Shown one piece after another: positions 28,363 to 37,623 of a stretch of 64,000 nucleotides of DNA; the first letter of the stretch is position 1, and each line of letters starts with the position of its first letter. Location of the stretch: the NCBI RefSeq assembly GCF_003710805.1, contig NZ_RHHB01000003.1:146044-210043 (forward strand). Reading direction: 5' to 3'. This DNA is from Agromyces tardus. Its GTDB lineage: Bacteria > Actinomycetota > Actinomycetes > Actinomycetales > Microbacteriaceae. The translations under genes were made by a program, and so were the position numbers. The notes beneath the pieces are model-generated. The model saw only the letters and a list, made by a program, of their open reading frames with translations. It searched no databases and was not told the DNA's origin.

Positions 28363-28650
28363 TCACATCAGGTCGAACGGCTCGAGCCACGACAGCTCCC
28401 ACCACGGCCCGTCGAACTTCTCACCGGATGCCTCGGACTCGTCCTCGAGGTCGATCCGTCTGACCTCGATGCACACGTTCGTCCCGGGCGAGACGAGCAC
28501 GTTCACGACCCGGTCGGGCGTGCGCACCACCTCCACGAATCCTCCGCCGGCGCGGACCTGCGAGGTGATCGTCCGCATCAGCTCTTCGCGGTCGTACTCG
28601 GCGGGCAGGAGGTACTCCCGCTCGCCGATCCTGATCGTGGCCTGCAGCAT
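28363..28650 (-). CDS. Small hypothetical protein, 95 residues
   Basis: MLQATIRIGEREYLLPAEYD, then ELMRTITSQVRAGGGFVEV, then VNVLVSPGTNVCIEVRRID: a compact beta-rich protein of a type seen repeatedly in Microbacteriaceae, probably a structural small domain. ATG 28650 follows AGAGGG. A long open frame continues upstream on this strand but overlaps other genes in antisense. Function unknown. Confidence 0.7.
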   Translation of the reverse strand: MLQATIRIGEREYLLPAEYDREELMRTITSQVRAGGGFVEVVRTPDRVVNVLVSPGTNVCIEVRRIDLEDESEASGEKFDGPWWELSWLEPFDLM

Positions 28651-28803
28651 GTGCCCTCTTCCAGTTGCGAGCCAGTCTGCGCGCTGCGAGCACCGGTGCA
28701 TACGCCCTTGACACGTCGACCTGTCGATACATGCTCGCGCGCGGGCGCGGCGCGCTGCGCCCCGCCGGCATCCCGGCGGGAGTACGCTCACGCGCAGCAC
28801 CCT

Positions 28804-28882
28804 GTGCGGGTCGAGGAGCGAGCGCAGCGGCAGAGCAATCTGTGCGGGTCGGAGCGAGCGCAGCGAGCGTCTCGAGACCCGC
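28804..28882. repeat. REP-like palindromic element, one and a half copies
   Basis: TGTGCGGGTCGAGGAGCGAG starts a partial copy at 28804. A fuller copy follows at 28842-28882, GTGCGGGTCGGAGCGAGCGC continuing to GCGTCTCGAGACCCGC. The element matches the hairpin at 889-926. Together with the 150 bp before it, it fills the 28651-28938 gap between divergent genes. A TTGACA at 28708-28713 has no well-spaced -10 partner. Confidence 0.6.
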
Positions 28883-28938
28883 GGCGTACACCCGGCGTAC
28901 AAACGACACGCGGCCCCGGCCGCGACGAGGAGGCGGAG

Positions 28939-29370
28939 ATGGTTCCCGAGATCAACTACTGGGCGGTACTGCTGGCGACCCTGTCGAGCATGCTCGTCGG
29001 CACGATCTGGTACGCCCGTGGCGTATTCGGCACCCGGTGGGCGAAGCTCGCGAAGGTCGACATGGACCGCCCGGGATCGAGCGCCGTGATGCCCATCATC
29101 GTGACGGTCCTCGTGAGCTTCGTCACGGCGTGGGTGCTCGCGGGCGCCTCCACGATCGCGTGGCACTTCTACGGCGGCAGCTACCTGATGTCGGCGCTGT
29201 TGACGGCGGCGATCCTGTGGGCCGGATTCACCGCCGCACGGTTCATCACCCACGACGCGTTCGAGGGTCGTCCGTCGTCGCTCACCGTGCTGAACATCGC
29301 ACACGAACTCGTGACGCTCCTCGTCATGGGCCTCATCATCGGCGTCTGGCCTCCGGCCGGCACCGTCTGA
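28939..29370 (+). CDS. DUF1761 membrane protein
   Basis: 143 residues with four predicted membrane helices. INYWAVLLATLSSMLVGTIW and MVPEINYW at the start, then TRWAKLAKVDM, are typical of DUF1761. GAGGAGG lies just before the ATG at 28939. The family has no known function. The next membrane-protein gene begins 13 bp downstream, suggesting a small operon. Confidence 0.85.
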   Translation: MVPEINYWAVLLATLSSMLVGTIWYARGVFGTRWAKLAKVDMDRPGSSAVMPIIVTVLVSFVTAWVLAGASTIAWHFYGGSYLMSALLTAAILWAGFTAARFITHDAFEGRPSSLTVLNIAHELVTLLVMGLIIGVWPPAGTV

Positions 29371-29383
29371 GGTCGACTCGACG

Positions 29384-29785
29384 GTGCGTCGACTCGAACC
29401 TGACCGGACGGGTGAACCGGCGGGAGCACGCTCGGGCGCGCACGGCGATGCCGAGGCGCGCCGGCGTGCTGCCCGTGCCGCAGACCGCTCCGCCACGATC
29501 ATCGGCCTGCTGCTCCTCGCACCGGTGGTGCTGTGGTTCGCGTGGCAGGGCGCCTGGATCGGCGCGAAGGTCGGGCTGTGCCATTCCAGCGCCTGCAGGA
29601 CCAGCGCCATCGACACCGGCATGGCCGTCGCCGTGTACGGTCCCCTCATCGCGTGGGTTCTCGCGCTCGCCGCCTCGATCCTGCGGCTCGCGCTGCGACG
29701 CACGGCCTGGTGGATCCCGCCGGTCGCATTGGTCGTGGCCATCGTGGCCCAGCAGGTCGGAGGCTCGATCGCCGACGGATGGTGA
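29384..29785 (+). CDS. Hypothetical three-helix membrane protein
   Basis: 133 residues: an Arg/Ala/Glu-rich cytoplasmic N-terminus of about 36 residues, then three hydrophobic segments (ATIIGLLLLAPVVLWFAW, MAVAVYGPLIAWVLALAAS, WWIPPVALVVAIVA). Two cysteines (LCHSSACR) lie between helices 1 and 2. The GTG at 29384 has only a weak ribosome site. No family recognised. Confidence 0.6.
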   Translation: MRRLEPDRTGEPAGARSGAHGDAEARRRAARAADRSATIIGLLLLAPVVLWFAWQGAWIGAKVGLCHSSACRTSAIDTGMAVAVYGPLIAWVLALAASILRLALRRTAWWIPPVALVVAIVAQQVGGSIADGW

Positions 29786-29871
29786 GCGCCGTCGCCGGCG
29801 TGGGGGCTCGGCTGTCGAGATCGGGCTCCTGCGCCATGGCGGGCTTCGACGGCCGAACGTAGGATCGGAAC

Positions 29872-31212
29872 ATGGCCGGGTTCTGGGTCAGGCGCCCACG
29901 CGGTGCACGGGAACTCGACGTCGACGACGCCGAGCTGGCGAAGCGGGCTGGACTCGCCCTGGTCGCCGCCGACGAACGCCTCCGCGTCGCCGCCGAGGAA
30001 CTTAGCTTCGCCGAGGCAGAGCTGGCGGATGCCGCAACGCAGCGCCTGCGCGAGTCGCTCGTCGCGTCGCGCGGGGTGCTGAGCGACGCGTTCCGCCTGC
30101 AACGGCTCGCGCACGGTGCGACGGCGGGCGCCGCCGGCGAGGTGCGGGCCCACTACGCCCGCATCGTCGAGCTGTGCGAGGGGATCGAGGGCGCCCTCGA
30201 TGCGCAGAGCTTCGCGCTCGCCGAACGGATCGCACGGGCCCGCCGTGCGCCCGAGATCATCGACGGCATCCGCGGCGACGCCGCGCGACTGCGTGCCCGC
30301 ATCCCGCACGCCCGCAGCACGGTCGAACGGCTCGCCGCCCGATACGCGCGCGAGGCGCTCGTCGACGTCGAGACGAGTCCCGCCGAGGCGGAGCAGTTGC
30401 TCGATCTCGCCGAGCACAGCGCGGGCGTGGCCGAGCGACGGCGTGCCGCGGGGCGGCTCGAGCAGGGCGACGTCGCGCTCGAGGCATCCGTTGCATCGAT
30501 ACGGCGAGCGGCGGCGCTGCTCGACGCGGTGGAGGACCTCGAGGTCGAGGCGCTGCGGGCCGAGGCCACGCTCGCACTCGTCGTCGAGGAGGCCCGAGGC
30601 GATCTGGCCGCCGCCCTCTCCGAGCCCGTTTCCCGCGACGTCGCGACCGCCACCGCGATCGCGGACCTGCAGGCTGCGCTGGCGGCCCTCCCGGCGGTCG
30701 GCGTCAACACCGACCCCGTCGCCCACCTCGCCCGGGTGCGCGCGGCGCGTGCGGCGCTGGATGTCGCGCTCGAGGCCGCCCGCGAGCGCGCGACGCATCC
30801 GCTTCCGCCCGTGGTCCACGTGCACCGCGCGATCCAGGATGCGGACCGGCAGCTCGACATCGCCCGCGACGCCATCGCCGGCCACCCGGGCTGGGTCGGT
30901 GCCGAGGCCATGGCGCTGCTGGCGCAGTCCGAGCACCTCCGGATCGATCTGGGTCACTACCTCGGCAGTTCCGCGGCGGCGGCGATGTCTGGGGGCTCCG
31001 GGGCGGCACGAGGAAACGGATCAGGACCGTCAGCGGCACCGGGAACGGCGACGATCACGGTCACCGACCTGGCCCACCGCGAGCGGGTGATCGCGATGGC
31101 CCAGCGGGCGGCATCCCTCGCAACCGAGTCACTGCTTCTGGCCCGTCGCGATATCGATGCGATCCGCTCGCAGGGCTCGGGGGAACCCCGCGGCATCCTC
31201 GGTCGGCGGTGA
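29872..31212 (+). CDS. Coiled-coil protein resembling the C-terminal part of TPM-domain proteins (intact copy)
   Basis: 446 residues of almost continuous helix: AKRAGLALVAADERLRVAAE, ARIARARRAPEIIDGIRGD-like, DLAEHSAGVAERRRAAGRLE and AIQDADRQLDIARDAIAGH. From memory, this sequence type follows the TPM domain and membrane segment in actinobacterial TPM proteins; here both are absent and the protein starts directly at MAGFWVRRPRGARELDVDDA. It would be cytoplasmic and may act as a scaffold or partner of a full-length relative. A TAGGATCGGAAC leader precedes the ATG and recurs before two broken paralogues at 35603 and 37056. Function unknown. Confidence 0.75.
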   Translation: MAGFWVRRPRGARELDVDDAELAKRAGLALVAADERLRVAAEELSFAEAELADAATQRLRESLVASRGVLSDAFRLQRLAHGATAGAAGEVRAHYARIVELCEGIEGALDAQSFALAERIARARRAPEIIDGIRGDAARLRARIPHARSTVERLAARYAREALVDVETSPAEAEQLLDLAEHSAGVAERRRAAGRLEQGDVALEASVASIRRAAALLDAVEDLEVEALRAEATLALVVEEARGDLAAALSEPVSRDVATATAIADLQAALAALPAVGVNTDPVAHLARVRAARAALDVALEAARERATHPLPPVVHVHRAIQDADRQLDIARDAIAGHPGWVGAEAMALLAQSEHLRIDLGHYLGSSAAAAMSGGSGAARGNGSGPSAAPGTATITVTDLAHRERVIAMAQRAASLATESLLLARRDIDAIRSQGSGEPRGILGRR

Positions 31213-31322
31213 GGGCCGCCGGCGCATCGAGCACGGCAGCTGACCTCACCTCACCACCGCGGCACCCACCGCGACCGCACTTCGCGCCGCTTGGGCACCG
31301 CCGCAGCGACCGACCGCCCCTG

Positions 31323-32144
31323 CTACCCCTCAGCCTCGGCCCGCGCCTGGTCGATCATGCGCTGCGCGACATCCGGAACCGAGTTCGTCCACTGCCGCGG
31401 CGGCCGCTCGTACCCGCTCGAGGCGGGCCGCGGCGGGATGACGACCTCGATGTGCTCGACGGGCCCCCACGGCACCTTCGTGAGCAGGTGCGCGATCATG
31501 TTGATGCGCGAGCGGCGCTTGTCGTCGCTCTCGACCTCGAACCAGGGCGCCTCGGCGATGTCGGTGTGCACGAACATGGTGTCCTTCGCGCGCGAGTAGT
31601 CCTCCCACTTCGTGATCGACATGACGTCATTGGGGCTGAGCTTCCACCGCCGCATGGGGTCGTTGAGCCGCGACCGGAACCGTTCCTCCTGCACGACGTC
31701 CGACACGCTGAACCAGTACTTCAGCAGGATGATGCCGTCTTCCACGAGCATCCGCTCGAAGGTCGGCGCCTGGTGCAGGAACCGGTGGTACTCCTCGTTG
31801 GTGCAGTACCCCATCACGCGTTCGACGCCGGCGCGGTTGTACCAGCTGCGGTCCATGAGCACGATCTCGCCCGCCGCCGGCAGGTGCGACACGTACCGTT
31901 GGAAGTACCAGCGCGTCTTGTCGCGCGCGCTCGGTGTGGGCAGCGCCACGATGCGCGTGACGCGCGGGTTCAGGTACTCGGTGACCCGCTTGATCGTGGA
32001 GCCCTTGCCCGCGGCATCCCGCCCCTCGAAGATCACCACGAGTCGCGCGCCCGTGTGCTCGACCCACGCCTGCATGTCCACGAGCTGCGCCTGCAACGCC
32101 TTGAGCTCGCGCTCGTAGAGCTCCTTCGGCATCCGCTTGGTCAT
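31323..32144 (-). CDS. ppk2: Polyphosphate kinase 2
   Basis: 273 residues, the usual one-domain PPK2 size. Walker A is FEGRDAAGKGSTIKR (39-53), Walker B VLMDRSWYNRAGVE (95-108), with the lid region RWKLSPNDVMSITKWEDYSR. The enzyme transfers phosphate between polyphosphate and nucleotides, usually making GTP or ATP from polyphosphate. The ATG at 32144 follows GAGGGGGTGGAG. The gene is alone; no ppk1 or ppx neighbours. Confidence 0.94.
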   Translation of the reverse strand: MTKRMPKELYERELKALQAQLVDMQAWVEHTGARLVVIFEGRDAAGKGSTIKRVTEYLNPRVTRIVALPTPSARDKTRWYFQRYVSHLPAAGEIVLMDRSWYNRAGVERVMGYCTNEEYHRFLHQAPTFERMLVEDGIILLKYWFSVSDVVQEERFRSRLNDPMRRWKLSPNDVMSITKWEDYSRAKDTMFVHTDIAEAPWFEVESDDKRRSRINMIAHLLTKVPWGPVEHIEVVIPPRPASSGYERPPRQWTNSVPDVAQRMIDQARAEAEG

Positions 32145-32166
32145 GCTCCACCCCCTCGGCTGCAGC

Positions 32167-33090
32167 CTAGGGCGGATGCCGCGCCGTGTCGCCGTCTCGC
32201 CGCCCCGCGTTGCGCTGTGTCGCTTGTCCCGCCCCGGCGCGGCGCCCCGCCGCCGGGCAATGCCGCGCCCGCGCCGCCGTGCCGCGCTGAGTCGCCGTGT
32301 CGTCGCTGGGGTCGGCGGGGTATCCGATGCGGCGCAGCACGTCGCTCACGATCGCCTCGATCGCGGTCTTCACCGGTGCCGCGGTCTCGGGATCCAGTCG
32401 GGCGTGCAGGTGCAACATGCCCGCGGCGTCTTCGCGGATCGTCAGCGACCGCTCCGCCCGGATCTGCTCCTCGCGCGGTTCGACCCCGTCGCGGTCGAGC
32501 CGCGCCTCGGCCTCGCGGACGCCGCGCACGAGCAGGTCGAGCGGCACCCGCGCAGCGAGGTCGACCAGCGCCGCCTCGGCAGTGTCGGCCAGCTCGGGAT
32601 CGGCACGCAGGCGCACGCGGTCGAGCATCGAGGTGATGGCGGATGCCGCATCCACACCGATCAGGGCCGACTCGAGCGCTGCGGCGACGTGCTGATGCCG
32701 CGACGGCAGGCGATCACCGCCGAAGGTCTGCCGCTCGGCGGTGGCGGTGCCGACCGCGATGAGCTTCGCCGCGTCGCTTCGGGACGACCCGGTCGAAGCG
32801 GCGATCAACCGAACCGGATTGTGGAACCCCTGCGCCCTCGCGAGGCTGGATTCGCCCGTCTCGGTGCTCGACCGCTTCGACACCTCGGCGGCGACGCGCG
32901 CGAGGAGCGCCTCGGCATCTCGTCGCACCCGAGCCAGCACATCGGTGACGCGCACCAGCCCGGCGTCGCTCATCTGTGCGACCTCGACCTGAGTCGCGCC
33001 GCCGATCGCCCCGAACGCGGGCATCGCGCCGTTCCACGCCGCGCGCAACTCCTCGACGTCACGTTCGAGCGTGTGCAGCGGCTGTTCCAT
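32167..33090 (-). pseudogene. DUF222 (13E12-type) protein lacking its HNH domain
   Basis: 307 residues from ATG 33090. The central part is clear DUF222 (ARVAAEVSKRSSTETGESSL, DRVRLRADPELADTAEAALV, MLHLHARLDPETAAPVKTAI). The usual continuation to a C-terminal HNH nuclease is missing. After DVLRRIGYPADPSDDTATQ the frame degenerates into Arg/Ala/Gly-rich sequence and stops. Compare the complete 502-residue relative at 51158-52666. This is probably a 3'-truncated pseudogene, although a nuclease-free protein could still be made. 13E12 genes are repeated in actinobacterial genomes. Confidence 0.65.
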
Positions 33091-33257
33091 GTATCCATCC
33101 TGTATCCACCCACCGACATTCGAATGGCAGGGAAACAGAGCCTGACCAGCCATATTGCCTGTGAGGAGATCCCCGTGATGGCGTCCTGTGGAGGACGAGT
33201 GGATCATCGGCCGGCTTCGAAGCGGCTAGAGCCGAACGAGCTCGTCGACGCGCACGC

Positions 33258-33443
33258 CTAACGCCCCGCCCGACTCTGGAACTCACGTCGAACGTCGGCG
33301 GCCTGCTCGCCATCGAGCTGCCACCGCGTCTCGTTGCGCCCCGCGAGACGGCCGTACTTCGAGCGCAGGTAGACGCGGATGGTGCGCGGCGAAACGCCGA
33401 GTTCACGCGCGAGGTCGTTCGGGGTCACCGGGTTCGGATCCAT
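33258..33443 (-). CDS. Small helix-turn-helix DNA-binding protein
   Basis: 61 residues from ATG 33443: MDPNPVTPNDLARELGVSPR, then TIRVYLRSKYGRLAGRNETR and WQLDGEQAADVRREF. The first part is a MerR/excisionase-like helix-turn-helix and the second a basic wing. Such proteins are frequent in actinobacteria, often near mobile or 13E12-type genes. An open frame to 33614 exists, but the added residues look non-coding. The target is unknown. Confidence 0.65.
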   Translation of the reverse strand: MDPNPVTPNDLARELGVSPRTIRVYLRSKYGRLAGRNETRWQLDGEQAADVRREFQSRAGR

Positions 33444-33655
33444 GTCCGTGAACGTATCGGCACGCTGCGACGGCCGGATGTCGCCGGCTCCGGCTACCGT
33501 GATGGGCAGGTTCACGAGTGGCAGCTGTCGGTACCTGGCCGGCTGCCCGGCAACCCCCTCCGTCGAGCGGGTGCCCCAGGGGAAGAACCGGCCCGCGGCA
33601 TCCGTCTCGGGCAAGTCGACGGAGGTGACGCGCCTCCGAGCGAGAGGAGCGAACC

Positions 33656-34189
33656 ATGCCCGCTGACGAGTACTTCGAGGCTGCCTTCGACCAGATCCGT
33701 CGGATGTCGCCGGGCGACCCGCGGAACGAGCGGAGCCCGTGGGGGGACATTCCGCGGGAGGACCGACCGGCGTGGTGCCGCGCGATCCTCGCCTTCCCGA
33801 CGCACTTCCCCGGGGCGACGGTCATGACGTTCGCGGCGCGGGAGATCCGCTCGGGCGGCGTCGCGACGCTGCATGCCTGGGCGGAGCAGGCGGCCGCGTT
33901 CCACCGCATCGGCTGCACGGCCGCCGACTGGTACCTGCTGCGCTTGTGCGTCGACCGGCGGCTCGAGCGGCTGCTCGCCCGCGAGGATGGCCGGTTCGTG
34001 ATCGACACCCAGCGATCCGGCTATCGCTCCATCGCCCTGATCGCCGAGCACTGGACGGACTGGCTCCCGCTGCTCGCCTCCGGGCTCACGCCGCTGCGCG
34101 CCCTCGACCTCATCGTCGACGGGGACCGCCGATCGTGGCCGGGCGGCCGCGTGATCGACGGCGATGGCAACCTGATGGCGTCGGCGTGA
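33656..34189 (+). CDS. Hypothetical protein, 177 residues
   Basis: Not a family I recognise. MPADEYFEAAFDQIRRMSPG, WGDIPREDRPAWCRAILAFP and WYLLRLCVDRRLERLLARED suggest a mixed alpha/beta cytoplasmic protein rich in Trp and Arg. GAGAGGAGCGAACC gives a good ribosome site for ATG 33656. It is monocistronic and closed by the hairpin at 34202-34239. Confidence 0.75.
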   Translation: MPADEYFEAAFDQIRRMSPGDPRNERSPWGDIPREDRPAWCRAILAFPTHFPGATVMTFAAREIRSGGVATLHAWAEQAAAFHRIGCTAADWYLLRLCVDRRLERLLAREDGRFVIDTQRSGYRSIALIAEHWTDWLPLLASGLTPLRALDLIVDGDRRSWPGGRVIDGDGNLMASA

Positions 34190-34201
34190 GCTGAGGGCGC
34201 G

Positions 34202-34239
34202 GGTGGTCGCCTCCTGCCCCGCTGCGCGAGGCGGCCACC
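34202..34239. terminator. Bidirectional hairpin between convergent genes
   Basis: GGTGGTCGCCTC (34202-34213) pairs with GAGGCGGCCACC (34228-34239), one mismatch in twelve, with a 14-base loop, between a plus-strand hypothetical gene and the minus-strand DUF2510 gene. Confidence 0.7.
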
Positions 34240-34295
34240 ATCACCCACCCATCAGCTCCGTCCGGCGCCGCCGCCGCGGCATCCGCTCGCCTCGC

Positions 34296-35513
34296 CTACG
34301 GCACGTTCGTGAACGTCGCGTTCGGATACAGGAAGCTCGGCGACACCTGCAGCGTGAGGGCGCTGGGGTCGTCGACCGACCAGGCGACCCGCCAGCTGAT
34401 CGATCCGCCCGGCTCGACGGTGGTGGCCGGGGGGAAGCCCACGTCGTCGCCGGGGCCGAGCGGGTCGTTGCCGAGGTCGACGATCTGGCTCACCTCCTGG
34501 TCGCCCGACGAGAAGGTCGGCAGCGGCAGCGCCTCCAGGTCCGCCGTGGAGTTGTTCGTGAGCGTGAAGGTGAACACGACGTTGTTCGACCGGGTCGCGC
34601 CGACCGCGAACGCGCTCGGCGTGTACGGCTCGGGCGCGGAGACCGTGAGCGCGACGCCGTCGTCCCAGGTCATCGTGTCGCCGAAGGCGAGGGTGGCGGT
34701 GCCGGTGCCGCTGTCGGGTGCCCCGGGCTGCCCGGGCTGCCCGGGCTGCCCCGCATCGGGCCCCTGCCCGGCATCGGGCCCCGGCCCCGCGTCATCCGGC
34801 CCCGGCAGCGGCAACCCCGGGACATCCGGAATCGCCTCGTCGATCCCGTCGATCGCGCTGCCGATCGACCCGATGACGAACATGACCAGCATCACGATGC
34901 CGACGACCGCGGCGACGATCGACACCAGCAGCCCGGTGACCGCCGGCCATTTCGCGCCCCGCAGGAACAGCCCGATGATCGAGAGCACGAACGCGACGGG
35001 CACCAGGATCCACGCGAACCCGCTCACGGCGGGGGTGAACACGACCGCGAGCCCCGCGATCGCGACCACGAGCGCGATGATGCCCACCACGGGCGGGCCA
35101 GGATTCGCCGGCTCGGGGTACGACGGCGCTGTGTTCGACGGCTGGGTGAGCGGATGCCGCGGCAGCACCGTCGTCGCGGGCGCGCCGTAGCTCTCGGTCG
35201 GCGCCTCGCGGTTCACGCCTGCGGCAGCCTGCGGCGCGGACGGGTCGCCCCACCCCGCCGACCCGGTCGGGCCCCCGCCGTAGCCGGACCCCGCGGCATC
35301 CGACCCGCGCGAGCCCCAGACGAAGGGGATCGTCGGACCGTCATCCCCCGCGGGCAGCACTGCGGTGACCGCGGTGTCGGTGTCGCCCTGCGGTGCCGGC
35401 TGGGCCTCGGAGCCGGGCGCCACGTACTGCGTCCAGGCGTCGCCGTCCCAATACCGCCGCGCTCCGGACCCGTCTTCGTACCACCCAGCGGGTGCCCTCG
35501 TCGGGTCGCTCAT
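34296..35513 (-). CDS. DUF2510 membrane protein with exported DUF4352-like domain
   Basis: 405 residues from ATG 35513. The N-terminus is a DUF2510 module (PAGWYEDGSGARRYWDGDAW). A Gly/Pro/Ser linker follows, then three hydrophobic segments at about residues 145-240 (VVGIIALVVAIAGLAVVFTP, GFAWILVPVAFVLSIIGLFL, AVVGIVMLVMFVIGSI). A GQPGQPGQPG linker leads to a C-terminal beta-sandwich resembling DUF4352 (FTFTLTNNSTADLEALPLP). Such proteins sit in the actinobacterial cell envelope with unknown roles. The ribosome site is a weak GAGAG. Confidence 0.8.
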   Translation of the reverse strand: MSDPTRAPAGWYEDGSGARRYWDGDAWTQYVAPGSEAQPAPQGDTDTAVTAVLPAGDDGPTIPFVWGSRGSDAAGSGYGGGPTGSAGWGDPSAPQAAAGVNREAPTESYGAPATTVLPRHPLTQPSNTAPSYPEPANPGPPVVGIIALVVAIAGLAVVFTPAVSGFAWILVPVAFVLSIIGLFLRGAKWPAVTGLLVSIVAAVVGIVMLVMFVIGSIGSAIDGIDEAIPDVPGLPLPGPDDAGPGPDAGQGPDAGQPGQPGQPGAPDSGTGTATLAFGDTMTWDDGVALTVSAPEPYTPSAFAVGATRSNNVVFTFTLTNNSTADLEALPLPTFSSGDQEVSQIVDLGNDPLGPGDDVGFPPATTVEPGGSISWRVAWSVDDPSALTLQVSPSFLYPNATFTNVP

Positions 35514-35602
35514 CTCTCGATGGTGACAGAGCGGGAGCTCCATCGCATCGTTCAGTTCCGCACCCACAGCCGCCACCCAGCACCACCAATAGGATCGAAG
35601 GC

Positions 35603-36946
35603 ATGGCCGGACTCTGGGGCAAGCGAAAGCGCGTTGATCCTGAGCTCGAAGCCCAGGATGCCGACCTGGCGAAGCGGGCTGGATCGGCCCTGGTCGCCGC
35701 CGACGAGCGCATCCGCGTCACCACCGACTAGCTCGTGTTCGCCGAGGCCGAGCTGGGGCACGACTCGACCGCAGAGCTGCGCATGTCGCTCATCGCGGTT
35801 CGGCAGCATCTGGGCGAGGCGTTCCAGTTGAACCAGCTCAATCACGACGAGATCCCCGACACCGCCGAGGAGCTGCGGGCCCGCAACGCGCGTATCGTGC
35901 AGCGCGAGTGGGCCGAAGACGTGCTCGATGAGCGCACCTCCGCCCTCGCCGAGAAGGTCGCGCGAGCGCGTCGGGCTCCCGAGATCATCGCCGGCGTCCG
36001 AGGAGATGCCGCGCTGCTCCGCTCCCGCGTCCCTCACGCCCGTGACACCGTCGAACGCCTCGCGGCCCGCTACGCGCCCGAGGCGCTCGCCCCGGTGGAG
36101 CCCAATCCCGCCGAGGCCGAGCAGCTGCTCGGATTCGCCGAGCACAGCGCCGGGGTGGCCGAGCGCCGCCGGCAGGCCGGGCAGCGTGAGCAGGCCAACC
36201 TCGCGCTCGAGGCATCGACGGAATCGGTGCGCCGGGCGGCGGCGCTCCTCGACGCGGTGGAGACCTTCGAGGTCGAGGCGCTGCGGGCCGAGTCCACGCT
36301 CGCGGCGATCGTCGAGGACTCCCGCGGCGACCTCGACGTCGCGCTCAAGGAGCCGCACTCGCCCGGTGTCGCGACCGCGATCGCCAACCTGCGGGCCGCG
36401 CTCGCGTCCCTGCCGCGGGCTGGCGCCAACACCGACCCGTTCGCCCAGCTCAATAGCCTGCGCGAGGCGAACGCGGGGCTGAATGCCGCGATCGCCGCGG
36501 CCCGCGAGCGCGCGGCGCGGCCGATCCCGCCGCTTGAGCACGTGCGGCACGCCATCGACGACGCCGACCGGCAGCTCGCGGTCACTCGCGACGTCTTCAA
36601 TGGCTACCGTGGCTGGATCGGCGCCGACGCCCGCACCCGACTGGCCGAGTCCGAGCGCATCCGGATCGACCTCAACCGCTTTCTCGAGATGCCTGCGGCG
36701 GCCGTCACCGTCATCGATGAGGACCACCGAGAACAGGCGATGGCGATGGCGCGGCGGGTCGCGTACCTCGCGGGCGAGGCCCTGCTGCTCGCGCAGCGCG
36801 ACATCGACGCATCCCGTCCGCAGGACCCGGGTCAGTGGGGCGGCCAGGGCTGGGGCGGCGGGCGACGCAGCGGCGGGTCCGACATGATGGGCGGCATCCT
36901 CGGCGGCCTGGTCATCGGCAGCATCCTCGACGGCTTCATCGACTAA
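35603..36946 (+). pseudogene. TPM C-terminal-like coiled-coil paralogue interrupted by an amber stop
   Basis: The ATG at 35603 begins MAGLWGKRKRVDPELEAQDA, close to the paralogue at 29872. After DERIRVTTD the codon at 35729-35731 is TAG, where the paralogue has GAG (Glu), a one-base change. Reading continues in frame as LVFAEAELGHDSTAELRMSL through to the stop at 36946. The tail ends in QGWGGGRRSGGSDMMGGILG-LVIGSILDGF, as in full TPM proteins and unlike the first paralogue. Reinitiation at GTG 35735 could still yield about 403 residues. It is therefore a young pseudogene or an N-terminally shortened protein. Confidence 0.8.
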
Positions 36947-37055
36947 GACGGATGCAGCATGGCAGGTGCCTGAGCCCACGCTGCGCCATGTCGTGGCATG
37001 CGCGACCGGTTCCCCATTCCGCAGCGCGCTCCGAGTGGCGAACCTACGATGGAGC

Positions 37056-37599
37056 ATGGCCGCGTTCCGGGTCGGGAGCAGACGCGGTGCGCAACAATTC
37101 GCGTCAGGGCCGACGAGGTCGGCCTCGCCAGGGCTGAGCGGGGTCTGAAGCGATGAGGCAGCCGATCGAGGCCTTCGTCGCGGTGCGCATCCAGCTGAAC
37201 GATGCGTTCCGGTTGAACCGGCTCAGTCACGACGTTAGCCCGGGCATAGCCAACGAGGTGGGGCCCGTTACATGCGCATCGAGCGGTGCGAACGGGCCCT
37301 AGGCATCCTCGATGAGCAGACCTCGGCGCTCGCCGCGCGGATGACGCGCGCGCGGCCGCCCCGAGATCATCGCTGGCGTGCGAGCAGGTGTCGCGCATCT
37401 GTCCATGCATCCCACACGCCCACGAGACCGTCGACCGCCTCGCCACCCCGAGCACAGCGTGACGTGGCCGAGCGGCGGCGTGAGGCCGAGCAGGCGAATC
37501 TCGGGCTCAAGCCATCCGTTGAATCGGTACGTCGACGGGCGAGTCTTCTCGACTCGGTGGAGACCTTCGAGGTAGACCGCGTTCATGCAGCCGGATAGT
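37056..37599 (+). pseudogene. Third, strongly decayed TPM C-terminal-like paralogue, 3' truncated
   Basis: Recognisable pieces follow the order of the other two copies: a leader and ATGGCCGCGTTC start, RIQLNDAFRLNRLSHD (about 37180-37230), LDEQTSALAARMTRARPP (about 37305-37365) and SVESVRRRASLLDSVETFEV (about 37519-37575). They are broken by frameshifts and stops. Similarity ends at 37576-37599, where copies 1 and 2 continue, exactly where GC content falls and the defence genes begin. The truncation is probably linked to insertion of that segment. Confidence 0.75.
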
Positions 37600-37623
37600 C
37601 AGACGCGGCAAGTGACTGCGTGG

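Noticed and set aside
28708..28733. A promoter at the TTGACA in the DUF1761 upstream region
   Set aside because: No -10-like hexamer lies 16-19 bp downstream; the nearest candidates are at 12-14 bp.
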